From contig JAEZHO010000278.1 in the NCBI GenBank assembly GCA_023416545.1, positions 1-6,698 of the forward strand: a stretch of DNA of 6,698 nucleotides, read 5' to 3'. Position 1 is the first letter of the stretch. The number at the start of each line of letters is the position of its first letter. Shown in pieces: positions 1 through 5,395 of this stretch. Source of the DNA: Pseudomonadota bacterium. Its GTDB lineage: Bacteria; Pseudomonadota; Alphaproteobacteria; Rhizobiales; Rhizobiaceae. A program made the position numbers and the translations under genes. The notes beneath the pieces were generated by a model that ran no database searches, was not told the origin of the DNA, and saw nothing but the letters and a program-made list of their open reading frames with translations.

Positions 1-1100
1 GCCGTCACCTCCGGCTTGTCCTTGACGTCGGCGACGACCTTGCGATCGGCGTCGCGGTGGTAGATCGGCCGGGCTTCGGTGGTGAAATCGACGATCTTCC
101 AGCCGCTGCCGTCCTTTTCCAGCAGAAAATCGATCAGCCCCATATGCGAGCCCCAGAACCCGGCCATGACGGCGGGCTTGCCCATCAGCGTGCCCTTCGC
201 GGCATCCGCGCCGGCGATGCCCTCGAAATCCTTCGGCCCGGGGAAGACGAGATGCTGGTGGCCGGTGAAGACCGCGTCTATGCCTTCGACGCCTGCGAGA
301 TAGAGCGATGCGTTCTCCATGCGGTCGCTCAGTCCCGAACCGTCGATGCCGGAATGGGCGAGTGCTACGATGATGTCCGCGCCTTGCTCCTTCATCACCG
401 GCACCCAGGCCTTGGCGGCATCGACGATGTCCCGGGTCTGCGCCTTGCCCTCCAGATGCTTGGCGTCCCAGACCATGATCTGCGGCGGAACGAAGCCGAT
501 GAAGCCCACCTTTACCGGGCTGCTCGCGCCTCCACCGTCCCTGATCTGCTTGTCGAGGATCACGTAGGGCTCGAAGAAGAGGTCGTCCTGCCTCGGATCG
601 GACGCCAGCGCGCCTCGTGTCAGGTTCGCGCAGACGTAAGGGAAGCCTGCGCCGCCCAGGACCTTGAACATGAAGTCGAGGCCGTAGTTGAACTCGTGGT
701 TGCCGAGCGTGCCCGCATCGTAGCCGAGGACGTTCATCGCCTGGATGACCGGGTGCTGGTCGCCTTCCTTCATGCCGCGCTCGTAGGCGATGAAATCGCC
801 CATCGGATTGCCTTGCAGGAAGTCGCCGTTGTCGATCAGCAGCGAATTGCCGGCCTCGGCCCTGATGGAATCGATCAGCGAGGCCGTCCGCGCGAGGCCC
901 ATCGTGTCGTTGGGCTTGTCGCCGTAATAGTCATAGGGAAGCACATGCACGTGGATGTCGGTCGTTTCCATGATGCGAAGATGCGCCTGGTTCGCCTGCG
1001 CGCGCGCCGCGAACGGATGCAGCACGACGAGCGCGGACGAGGCGGCAAGGCCGCCGAGCAGCGAGCGGCGTGTCATGGACGGAAGAGAGATGGACGGCAT
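1..1100 (-). CDS. cpdB: 2',3'-cyclic-nucleotide 2'-phosphodiesterase/3'-nucleotidase, N-terminal part (partial)
   Basis: Periplasmic bifunctional enzyme that hydrolyses 2',3'-cyclic nucleotides to 3'-nucleotides and then to nucleosides and phosphate, allowing salvage of RNA breakdown products. 366 codons are visible; the C-terminal part, including most of the 5'-nucleotidase C domain, lies beyond the left edge (whole CpdB proteins are about 650 aa). A twin-arginine-like signal (MTRRSLLGG, residues 9-17) is followed by a hydrophobic stretch and an Ala-rich cleavage region near residues 31-36. The metallophosphoesterase motifs appear in order: TTDIHVH (D48, H50), DNGD (D93), GNHE (N134, H135), LAHSG (H249) and GHQH (H281, H283). 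These are the expected two-metal ligands. Start ATG at 1100 is chosen because AGGAG (1107-1111) sits 6 nt upstream; an ATG at 1076 is the in-frame alternative. CpdB is favoured over UshA by the TTDIHVH start and the DYYGDK segment; a relative of the same superfamily remains possible. Confidence 0.88.
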   Translation of the reverse strand, partial: MPSISLPSMTRRSLLGGLAASSALVVLHPFAARAQANQAHLRIMETTDIHVHVLPYDYYGDKPNDTMGLARTASLIDSIRAEAGNSLLIDNGDFLQGNPMGDFIAYERGMKEGDQHPVIQAMNVLGYDAGTLGNHEFNYGLDFMFKVLGGAGFPYVCANLTRGALASDPRQDDLFFEPYVILDKQIRDGGGASSPVKVGFIGFVPPQIMVWDAKHLEGKAQTRDIVDAAKAWVPVMKEQGADIIVALAHSGIDGSGLSDRMENASLYLAGVEGIDAVFTGHQHLVFPGPKDFEGIAGADAAKGTLMGKPAVMAGFWGSHMGLIDFLLEKDGSGWKIVDFTTEARPIYHRDADRKVVADVKDKPEVT

Positions 1101-1106
1101 GGACGG

Positions 1107-1111
1107 CTCCT
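1107..1111 (-). promoter_or_regulatory. Ribosome binding site of cpdB
   Basis: AGGAG on the minus strand, 6 nt before the ATG at 1100. It decides the start in favour of 1100 over the internal ATG at 1076, which would begin directly at the twin-arginine motif. Confidence 0.6.
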
Positions 1112-1205
1112 GGCTGGCGGTTGCCGGAGCAAGACTATGCGCAATGGAGCGGAAGTACATCGGCAAAATCGCAGGGTCGACGTCCTTCGACCATCGCCCG
1201 CCGCG

Positions 1206-1221
1206 AGGGGCCTAAGCCCCT
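1206..1221 (-). other. Small GC-rich hairpin between the pilZ stop and cpdB
   Basis: AGGGGC (1206-1211) and GCCCCT (1216-1221) form a perfect 6-bp stem with a 4-nt loop, 32 nt past the PilZ stop codon. There is no T-run after it on the minus strand, so it is at best a weak or factor-dependent terminator, or an element in the cpdB leader. I see no convincing cpdB promoter and no obvious Pho box in the rest of the 1101-1253 gap. Confidence 0.3.
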
Positions 1222-1253
1222 TCAGCACCGCAAGGCACATCGGGATCGCCGCG

Positions 1254-1595
1254 CTACCGGGTCAGGATCGGGCTTACGTCCCGGTGGAAGAAGCGGAAAT
1301 AGGCGGAGATCTGGGCCAGCGCATTGCTGTTCAGGTTCAGCTGTATGCCGATCCTGCTGCCGCGGCACCATTTCACCGTACCTTCGAGGAAGCCGAGCTC
1401 GTCGCTCTCTATCCTCACCCTGCTTCCGTCGGCGGCGCTGAACGGGCCGTCGAGTTCCAGCGCGATGCCCGTGGCGGACAGGTCGACGATCTTGCCGCGA
1501 GCGGACTTGCCGAGATGCGTGACCGTTCCATAGATTCGGGTCTTGGTGCGTTCCGCGCCGCGATTGGTCATTCCGGGATTGCTGCTGACTGCCAT
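1254..1595 (-). CDS. Small single-domain PilZ protein (putative cyclic-di-GMP effector)
   Basis: Protein of 113 aa made of essentially one PilZ domain, a cytoplasmic fold that binds cyclic-di-GMP and passes the signal to motility, polysaccharide or adhesion machinery. The two binding signatures are visible: an arginine motif (R12-x3-R16, or R16-x3-R20) and D38-L-S40-A-T-G43, matching [D/N]xSxxG. The segment VKW..GSRIGIQL near residues 75-86 matches the usual closing strand of the barrel. No output domain is attached, so the partner protein is unknown. The ATG at 1595 is preceded by GAGG about 5 nt upstream; an internal ATG at 1571 would remove eight residues but has a poorer ribosome site. 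It lies between aldR and cpdB on the same strand, with 83 and 153 nt gaps, so it is probably transcribed on its own. Cyclic-di-GMP binding is inferred from the motifs. Confidence 0.82.
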   Translation of the reverse strand: MAVSSNPGMTNRGAERTKTRIYGTVTHLGKSARGKIVDLSATGIALELDGPFSAADGSRVRIESDELGFLEGTVKWCRGSRIGIQLNLNSNALAQISAYFRFFHRDVSPILTR

Positions 1596-1624
1596 GAAAG
1601 CCTCGCCCGTTGCGTTACCGACTG

Positions 1625-1653
1625 CTTATTTAGCACGGCCTGGTTGCGTCAAG
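1625..1653 (-). promoter_or_regulatory. Candidate sigma-70 promoter of the pilZ gene
   Basis: CTTGAC (1648-1653, minus strand) matches the preferred alphaproteobacterial -35 box. It is followed about 16 nt later by an AT-rich -10-like AAATAA (1626-1631). The element lies 30-58 nt upstream of the PilZ start, in the aldR/pilZ gap. The -35 is strong and the -10 weak. Confidence 0.4.
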
Positions 1654-1678
1654 GTGAGGACGTTTCCTAAAATTCGCG

Positions 1679-2140
1679 TCAAAGGCCGATGTTCGGACGG
1701 TCGAGGATTTCCCGCAGCGCGAAGCTCGAATTGATCTTCACCACATGGGGCAGGGCCGCCAGCCAGTCGCGGTGGATGCGTTCGTAATCCTCCAGGTCCC
1801 TGGCAGCGACGCGCAGGATGTAGTCGTACTCGCCCGACATCAGGTAGCATACGAGAACGTTGGGGCAGCGCTTCACGGCCGCCTCGAATTCGGTGAGGGT
1901 CTTGGCGAACTGGCCGGACAGCGAGATGTGGACGATCACCATCATCTTGTGGTCCAGCGCCTTGTTGGAAAGCCGGGCGTGATAGCCGCTGATCGTGCCC
2001 TCGCTTTCGAGCGCGGCAAGCCGCCGCGAGCAGGCCGACTGAGAAAGCCCCACGCGCTCGGCAAGTTCGGCATTCGATATGCGGCCGTCCTGCTGAAGAA
2101 TGCGCATCATCGCAAGATCGATTGCGTCCGGGCTCTTCAT
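1679..2140 (-). CDS. aldR: Lrp/AsnC-family transcriptional regulator, AldR-like
   Basis: Leucine-responsive-type regulator of 153 aa, the normal family length, expected to bind DNA as a dimer or octamer and sense an amino acid. Residues 5-50 form the AsnC winged-helix domain: IDLAMMRILQQDGR, then ISNAELAERVGLSQSACSRRLAALESEGTI with the recognition helix around 33-45. Residues 65-140 form the RAM effector domain, with MSGEYDYILRV (101-111) as the typical ligand-loop segment. It diverges from ald, the arrangement known for aldR/aldA in rhizobia and for AldR in mycobacteria, so L-alanine or a related amino acid is the likely effector and ald the likely target. The ATG at 2140 is preferred because the protein then begins KSPDAIDLAMM, as is typical; a longer version would need a TTG at 2176. 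AGGG lies about 10 nt before the ATG. The specific AldR role is inferred from context. Confidence 0.9.
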   Translation of the reverse strand: MKSPDAIDLAMMRILQQDGRISNAELAERVGLSQSACSRRLAALESEGTISGYHARLSNKALDHKMMVIVHISLSGQFAKTLTEFEAAVKRCPNVLVCYLMSGEYDYILRVAARDLEDYERIHRDWLAALPHVVKINSSFALREILDRPNIGL

Positions 2141-2226
2141 TGCAAGTAAACCCTGTCCTGTTGCTCGGCGACGCAATTATCTTCGACAATAGCCCGTCTG
2201 CAAAGGGACCTTCGCAAGGACATTGC
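2140..2226. promoter_or_regulatory. Candidate Lrp/AldR binding region in the aldR/ald control region
   Basis: The tetramer TTGC/GCAA recurs through this stretch: TTGCAA at 2140-2145, TTGC 2161-2164, GCAA 2173-2176, GCAA 2200-2203, GCAA 2214-2217 and TTGC 2223-2226. Two arrangements are inverted repeats: TTGC-N8-GCAA (2161-2176) and GCAA-GGACA-TTGC (2214-2226). Lrp-family proteins bind several spaced, degenerate inverted sites over such divergent regions, so AldR binding here is plausible. It is inference from repeat pattern and position. Confidence 0.35.
2188..2217 (-). promoter_or_regulatory. Candidate aldR promoter
   Basis: On the minus strand TTGCGA (2212-2217) and GCTATT (2188-2193) are separated by 18 nt and lie 48-77 nt upstream of the aldR start. 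Both boxes are imperfect. The -35 overlaps the GCAA-N5-TTGC inverted repeat, which would suit autoregulation. Weak call. Confidence 0.25.
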
Positions 2227-2227
2227 T

Positions 2228-2237
2228 CGATATATCT
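2228..2237. repeat. Palindromic 10-mer element, copy 1 (reverse orientation)
   Basis: CGATATATCT, the exact reverse complement of the 10-mers at 3416-3425 and 3538-3547, with palindromic core GATATATC. It lies 61 nt before the ald start. A looser relative, CTCGATAAAATCT (2252-2264), follows 26 nt downstream and resembles the CTCGATATATCT context here. Possibly an operator for the PadR-like protein encoded at 3570. Confidence 0.45.
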
Positions 2238-2284
2238 GGTCTGGTTTCCTTCTCGATAAAATCTCGCCCAGGGCGATTACGGCA

Positions 2285-2290
2285 GAGAGG
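2285..2290 (+). promoter_or_regulatory. Ribosome binding site of ald
   Basis: GAGAGG, 7 nt before the ATG at 2298. It fixes the ald start there; the reading frame is open further upstream (to 2223), but that extension is not part of the family. Confidence 0.65.
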
Positions 2291-2297
2291 AACGTGC

Positions 2298-3416
2298 ATG
2301 CGTGTCGGGTGTCCGAAGGAAATCAAGAACCATGAATATCGGGTCGGGCTGACGCCGGCCGCGGTGCGGGAATATGCGGCGCATGGCCATGACGTGCTGG
2401 TGGAAACGAAGGCCGGTGCCGGCATCGGTGCCGACGACAGCGCCTATGTGGCCGCCGGGGCAAAAATTGCCGCGAATGCGGAGGAAATCTTCCAGACCGC
2501 CGACATGATCGTGAAGGTGAAGGAACCGCAACCGCGGGAATGGGCACAGCTTCGCGAAGGACAGATCCTCTACACATATCTTCATCTGGCGCCCGATCCC
2601 GAGCAGACCAAGGGCCTTCTGGCTTCAGGCGTGACCGCGATCGCCTATGAGACCGTCACCGACGACCGCGGGGGATTGCCGCTGCTGGCCCCGATGTCGG
2701 AAGTCGCGGGCCGGATGGCCATACCGGCGGGCGCGACCGCCTTGCAGAAGGCGCTGGGGGGCAGGGGCGTGCTCCTCGGCGGCGTTCCCGGTGTCCCGCC
2801 GGCAAGGGTCGCCGTCATCGGCGGCGGCGTCGTCGGAATGCATGCCGCACAGATGGCCGTCGGGCTCGGCGCCGATGTCGCCATCCTCGACCGCTCGCTC
2901 CCGCGACTGCGCGAACTGGACAATATCCTGCACGGTCGCGTCCACACCCGATACTCCACGATCGACTCGCTGGAAGAAGAACTCTTCGCCGCCGACCTGG
3001 TGATCGGTGCCGTTCTCATCCCGGGGGCGACCGCGCCGAAGCTGGTCACGCGGGAGATGCTCTCGGGAATGAAGCCCGGTTCGGTGGTCGTCGACGTGGC
3101 AATCGATCAGGGCGGGTGCTTCGAGACCTCGCACCCGACGACCCATTCGGACCCGACCTACGAGGTCGACGGCATTATCCATTACTGCGTCGCCAACATG
3201 CCGGGTGCCGTCCCGGTGACCTCGGCACACGCGCTCAACAACGCGACGCTGCATTACGGGCTGGCCCTGGCGGACCGGGGGCTGCGGGCGATCGCCGAGG
3301 ATCGCCATTTGCGCGACGGGCTGAACGTCCATCGCGGGCGCATCACCAATCCGGCTGTCGCGGATGCGCTGGGCTACGAGGTCTTCCCCGCCGAAAGCGT
3401 GCTCAGTGTCGCCTGA
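2298..3416 (+). CDS. ald: Alanine dehydrogenase
   Basis: NAD-dependent L-alanine dehydrogenase (EC 1.4.1.1), interconverting L-alanine plus water with pyruvate, ammonium and NADH; cytoplasmic, usually hexameric. The 372-aa length is the family norm. The N-terminus MRVGCPKEIKNHEYRVGLTP is diagnostic, with substrate-binding R15. K75 (in IVKVKEPQ) and H96 (in LYTYLHLA) are the conserved pyruvate-binding and catalytic residues. The Rossmann motif VAVIGGGVVG (G175, G177, G180) is followed by D198, which binds the NAD ribose. D270 (in VVDVAIDQGG) is the catalytic aspartate, and NMPGAVPVTSAHALNNATL (300-318) is the usual C-terminal signature. All key residues are present, so the enzyme should be active. 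It is divergent from aldR, which probably controls it. In rhizobia Ald takes part in alanine catabolism and, in bacteroids, alanine synthesis and secretion; which direction matters here cannot be read from sequence. Confidence 0.97.
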   Translation: MRVGCPKEIKNHEYRVGLTPAAVREYAAHGHDVLVETKAGAGIGADDSAYVAAGAKIAANAEEIFQTADMIVKVKEPQPREWAQLREGQILYTYLHLAPDPEQTKGLLASGVTAIAYETVTDDRGGLPLLAPMSEVAGRMAIPAGATALQKALGGRGVLLGGVPGVPPARVAVIGGGVVGMHAAQMAVGLGADVAILDRSLPRLRELDNILHGRVHTRYSTIDSLEEELFAADLVIGAVLIPGATAPKLVTREMLSGMKPGSVVVDVAIDQGGCFETSHPTTHSDPTYEVDGIIHYCVANMPGAVPVTSAHALNNATLHYGLALADRGLRAIAEDRHLRDGLNVHRGRITNPAVADALGYEVFPAESVLSVA

Positions 3417-3425
3417 GATATATCG
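3416..3425. repeat. Palindromic 10-mer element, copy 2
   Basis: AGATATATCG beginning on the last base of the ald stop codon, identical to the copy at 3538-3547. It is followed at once by the related TAGATAATC (3426-3434), giving an imperfect tandem pair. It lies about 85-95 bp upstream of the padR -35 box. Confidence 0.45.
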
Positions 3426-3464
3426 TAGATAATCACGTGGGTTGGTGCGGATGACGGATCTTGA

Positions 3465-3500
3465 GGGCTGGAGGCACATCCCCCGGCCCGTGTTTATTTT
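3465..3500 (+). terminator. Rho-independent terminator of ald
   Basis: GGGCTGGAGG (3465-3474) pairs with CCCCCGGCCC (3480-3489) around a CACAT loop. Nine of ten positions pair, counting one G-T wobble, with a single A/C mismatch. A T-rich tail follows (GTGTTTATTTT, 3490-3500). It starts 48 nt past the ald stop and separates ald from padR transcription. Confidence 0.68.
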
Positions 3501-3508
3501 AGGTGCAC

Positions 3509-3537
3509 CTTGAATGATCTCCGGAAAGTAGTATCTT
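3509..3537 (+). promoter_or_regulatory. padR promoter
   Basis: CTTGAA (3509-3514) as -35 and TATCTT (3532-3537) as -10, with a 17-nt spacer, a good sigma-70 match for this group. It begins just after the ald terminator and lies 33 nt before the padR ATG. The -10 box is part of the inverted repeat TATCT-T-AGATA, so a repressor bound there would block RNA polymerase. Confidence 0.55.
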
Positions 3538-3547
3538 AGATATATCG
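3532..3547. promoter_or_regulatory. Candidate PadR operator with palindromic 10-mer, copy 3
   Basis: Two overlapping palindromes: TATCT-T-AGATA (3532-3542) and GATATATC (3539-3546), the latter inside the repeated 10-mer AGATATATCG (3538-3547). The element covers the -10 box and the likely transcription start of the PadR-like gene, the classic position for autorepression in this family. Operator function is inferred. Confidence 0.5.
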
Positions 3548-3569
3548 AAACGGAACTGGAGATAGAAAC

Positions 3570-4220
3570 ATGTTCATGAATGGAGATGAAAATCATCGCG
3601 ACTGCGGGCGAAACCGCCGCATGTCGGCGATCATGTGCGCAATGCACGGTGGTCCGTCCCGCAGGGGCGGACGCCACGGCGGCGGCCACGGCCGCGGGTT
3701 CGGCGGCGACGGCGAGGGCCGCATCGGTCGCTTCCTGATGCAGGGCGACCTTCGCCTCGTCGTGCTTGCGCTGGTCGAAAAGGAGCCGCGCCACGGCTAC
3801 GAGATCATCAAGCATATCGAGGAACTGACCCACGGCTTCTATGCGCCGAGCCCGGGCGTCATCTACCCGACGCTCACCTATCTCGAAGAGGCGGGCTATG
3901 TGGTCGCCGAGCAGGACGGCAACAAGAAGCGCTATGCGATCACCGCGGAAGGCAAGGCCCACCTCGACGAGAACCGGACCTTCGCGGTGACCGTTCTCGA
4001 GCGGCTGGCGCAGTTCGCCGAACGCATGCGCCAGAAGCAGGAACGGCGGGGCAGGGACGAAGGTCCGGGCCTCCCCCGTAGCGTCGATGCCGCGCTCCTC
4101 AACCTCAGGGAGGTGATCGCCCGCAGGCTGGAAGGCGACGAGCGCAAGGCCGGCGAGGTCGTCAGGCTTCTCCTGCAGGCCGCCGACGATATCGACAGCG
4201 GCAGCGTCCGGGAACAGTAA
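3570..4220 (+). CDS. PadR-family transcriptional regulator with Gly/His/Arg-rich N-terminal extension (YqjI-like)
   Basis: DNA-binding repressor-type protein of 216 aa. Residues 58-125 are the PadR winged helix: QGDLRLVVLALVEKEPRHGYEIIKHIEE, then SPGVIYPTLTYLEEAGYV and the wing at DGNKKRYAITAEGK. Residues 130-205 are helical, as expected for the dimerising C-terminal part. In front lies an unusual 55-residue extension rich in Gly, Arg and His, with H9, C12, C23, H26, H36 and H40 as possible metal ligands. Enterobacterial YqjI, a nickel- and iron-responsive PadR protein, also has a His-rich N-terminus, so metal sensing is a reasonable guess but not shown; the extension here has more arginine and fewer histidines. 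The ATG at 3570 is supported by TGGAG (3557-3561) 8 nt upstream; a second in-frame ATG is at 3576. No plus-strand target gene follows. The promoter carries a palindrome suited to autorepression. Confidence 0.88.
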   Translation: MFMNGDENHRDCGRNRRMSAIMCAMHGGPSRRGGRHGGGHGRGFGGDGEGRIGRFLMQGDLRLVVLALVEKEPRHGYEIIKHIEELTHGFYAPSPGVIYPTLTYLEEAGYVVAEQDGNKKRYAITAEGKAHLDENRTFAVTVLERLAQFAERMRQKQERRGRDEGPGLPRSVDAALLNLREVIARRLEGDERKAGEVVRLLLQAADDIDSGSVREQ

Positions 4221-4241
4221 CACCCGGTCACAAGCAATAAT

Positions 4242-4273
4242 GAAGGGCGGCGGCCGGACGGCCGGCGCCCTTC
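4242..4273. terminator. Strong bidirectional terminator hairpin between padR and the DUF1203 gene
   Basis: Two 15-nt arms (4242-4256 and 4259-4273) are complementary at all but one position, giving a long GC-rich stem whose outer pairs are GAAGGGC/GCCCTTC. It sits 21 nt after the padR stop and 25 nt after the end of the convergent minus-strand gene. The outer A-A/T-T pairs plus short T-rich flanks (ATTT at 4277-4280 on plus; ATTATTGCTT on minus) suit termination from both sides. Confidence 0.62.
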
Positions 4274-4298
4274 GCGCATTTGGGGAACGGCACAGGCT

Positions 4299-4766
4299 TC
4301 AGGCGGGGTCGATGCGGCACTGATAGCAGTTGTTGCGGGCCGAGCGCACATGCACATAGGCGACATCGCCCCGCTCGAGAAGCATCGCCGCCCGTTCGGC
4401 GATACTCTCGGTCGGCGTAACGGCGCCGGTGCCGTAGACGATCCTGTCGTCGCGGCCGTAACCGCGCACGATATAATCCGGGGACGTCAGGATGGCGGGC
4501 AGGGCGTCCGACGCTTCATGCCGGCGGCACGGCGCCCGGTGGAGAAAGACCGGGCCGGTCTCCGCATAGGGCTGCAATGCCGAAAAAGGCCGGTAGGCGA
4601 GAACCATGACGTCCTCGCCGGCATCGATATTCCGCAGGCAGTGGCGGCAGGGATGGCCGTCTCCGTCGGACCTGCGCGTTTCCGGCAAGAGGCCGTAGGC
4701 ATCCGCGCCTCCGTCCCAGAGGTGGGCAGCTTCTGTCGTCGGCATGGCATTGAAGACGAGGTTCAT
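4299..4766 (-). CDS. DUF1203 family protein
   Basis: Cytoplasmic protein of 155 aa without signal peptide or membrane segment. The family is recognisable from PCRHCLRNIDAGEDVMVLAYRPF (39-61), YAETGPVFLHRAPC (67-80) and the C-terminal CYQCRIDP. Five cysteines are visible: C40 and C43 (CRHC), C80, and C147 and C150 (CYQC). With nearby histidines these look like a metal site, though no metal or activity is established for the family as far as I know. The ATG at 4766 is preceded by AAGGAA about 9 nt upstream. It lies 71 nt downstream of the acetyltransferase on the same strand and may be the last gene of that operon, since its 5' flank holds no convincing promoter. Function unknown. Confidence 0.8.
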   Translation of the reverse strand: MNLVFNAMPTTEAAHLWDGGADAYGLLPETRRSDGDGHPCRHCLRNIDAGEDVMVLAYRPFSALQPYAETGPVFLHRAPCRRHEASDALPAILTSPDYIVRGYGRDDRIVYGTGAVTPTESIAERAAMLLERGDVAYVHVRSARNNCYQCRIDPA

Positions 4767-4797
4767 CGCGCGGGTTCCTTTCCGTTCGCGATGAGAC

Positions 4798-4840
4798 TGA
4801 CGGCAGCGGCGCTCGCGCGCCACCCGATTCCTGCCTGTCA
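4798..4840 (-). other. Structured spacer between the GNAT and DUF1203 genes
   Basis: On the minus strand TGACAGGCAG (4831-4840, starting at the GNAT stop codon) can pair with CTGCCGTCA (4798-4806), with one bulged A. Inside is a perfect 5-bp stem GGCGC/GCGCC (4808-4821) capped by a GCGA loop, a GNRA-type tetraloop. No T-run follows, so it is more likely an RNA stability, processing or attenuation element than a full terminator. Function is inferred. Confidence 0.3.
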
Positions 4841-5395
4841 GGTGTCGAGCACCTTCAACAGTTCCGGTCCGCTCATCGGATGGACGAAGGCGTCGTAGGT
4901 CGCCACGGGGGAGAAACCCATCATCTGGTAGAGCTGCAGGGCGCGCGGATGGTCCAGCGTGTTGGTCGTTACCGTCACCTTCCTCGGATCGTCCTGCCAG
5001 GCGGCGTAGAGGGCCTGCAGCAGGAACCACTTGCCGATACCGAGGCCGATCGCCCATTCCAGCAAGCCGAAATAGGAAAGCTCCACGACGTTCTCGTCCG
5101 CCTTGCGCAGTTCGAAGAAGCCCGCCGGAGCGCCGTTGACGTAGAGGACGGTCACGGAGACGCTGGGATCGTGGATGATCGCCGCCAGTTCCTCGTCCGC
5201 CAGCCGCAGCCGCTGGTACCAGTGCCATCGCTTGCCCACCCGCCGGTAGAGATAGCGGTAGTAGTGGAGCGGGATTTCCGGCGCCCGGATGATGGCGGTC
5301 TGGAGGTTCATCGGCACGGGCAGGCTTGCCTTCGGCGGCGAGGTCATCTCGAGCCGCGTGACATGGGCCGTGAGCGGTGCGGGTTTGCGGGTCAT
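4838..5395 (-). CDS. GNAT-family N-acetyltransferase
   Basis: Acetyl-CoA-dependent acetyltransferase of 185 aa; substrate unknown. The GNAT core spans about residues 35-172. VTVLYVNGAPAGFFEL (81-96) forms the central strands, VELSYFGLLEWAIGLGIGKWFL (104-125) carries the acetyl-CoA pyrophosphate-binding loop (motif A, G-L-G-I-G-K), and VTTNTLDHPRALQLYQMMGFSP (142-163) is motif B with N145, Y156 and G160-F161. HYYRYLYRRVGKRWHWYQRL (44-63) is a recognisable aromatic-rich segment of an uncharacterised GNAT subgroup common in alphaproteobacteria. The ATG at 5395 overlaps the sseA stop as ATGA, which implies translational coupling and explains the lack of a strong ribosome site; starts at residues 17 or 29 are possible. 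Given its neighbours, an amino-acid, peptide or thiol substrate is conceivable, but nothing in the sequence shows this. Confidence 0.87.
   Translation of the reverse strand: MTRKPAPLTAHVTRLEMTSPPKASLPVPMNLQTAIIRAPEIPLHYYRYLYRRVGKRWHWYQRLRLADEELAAIIHDPSVSVTVLYVNGAPAGFFELRKADENVVELSYFGLLEWAIGLGIGKWFLLQALYAAWQDDPRKVTVTTNTLDHPRALQLYQMMGFSPVATYDAFVHPMSGPELLKVLDT

Noticed and set aside
57..1670. Long open frame on the plus strand (537 codons) opposite cpdB and pilZ
   Set aside because: It is antisense to two well-supported genes whose protein motifs are intact. Its product is low-complexity and Arg/Ala/Asp-rich with no recognisable domain, as expected of a GC-rich shadow frame.
3501..3509. GGTGCACC palindrome upstream of the padR promoter as an operator
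   Set aside because: It is an 8-bp perfect palindrome next to the -35 box, but it is not repeated elsewhere in the control regions and is short enough to be chance.
2625..4223. Long open frame on the minus strand (532 codons) opposite ald and padR
   Set aside because: It runs through the ald terminator, the padR promoter and two genes with clear catalytic or DNA-binding motifs. Its product resembles no family; it is a third-position GC artefact.
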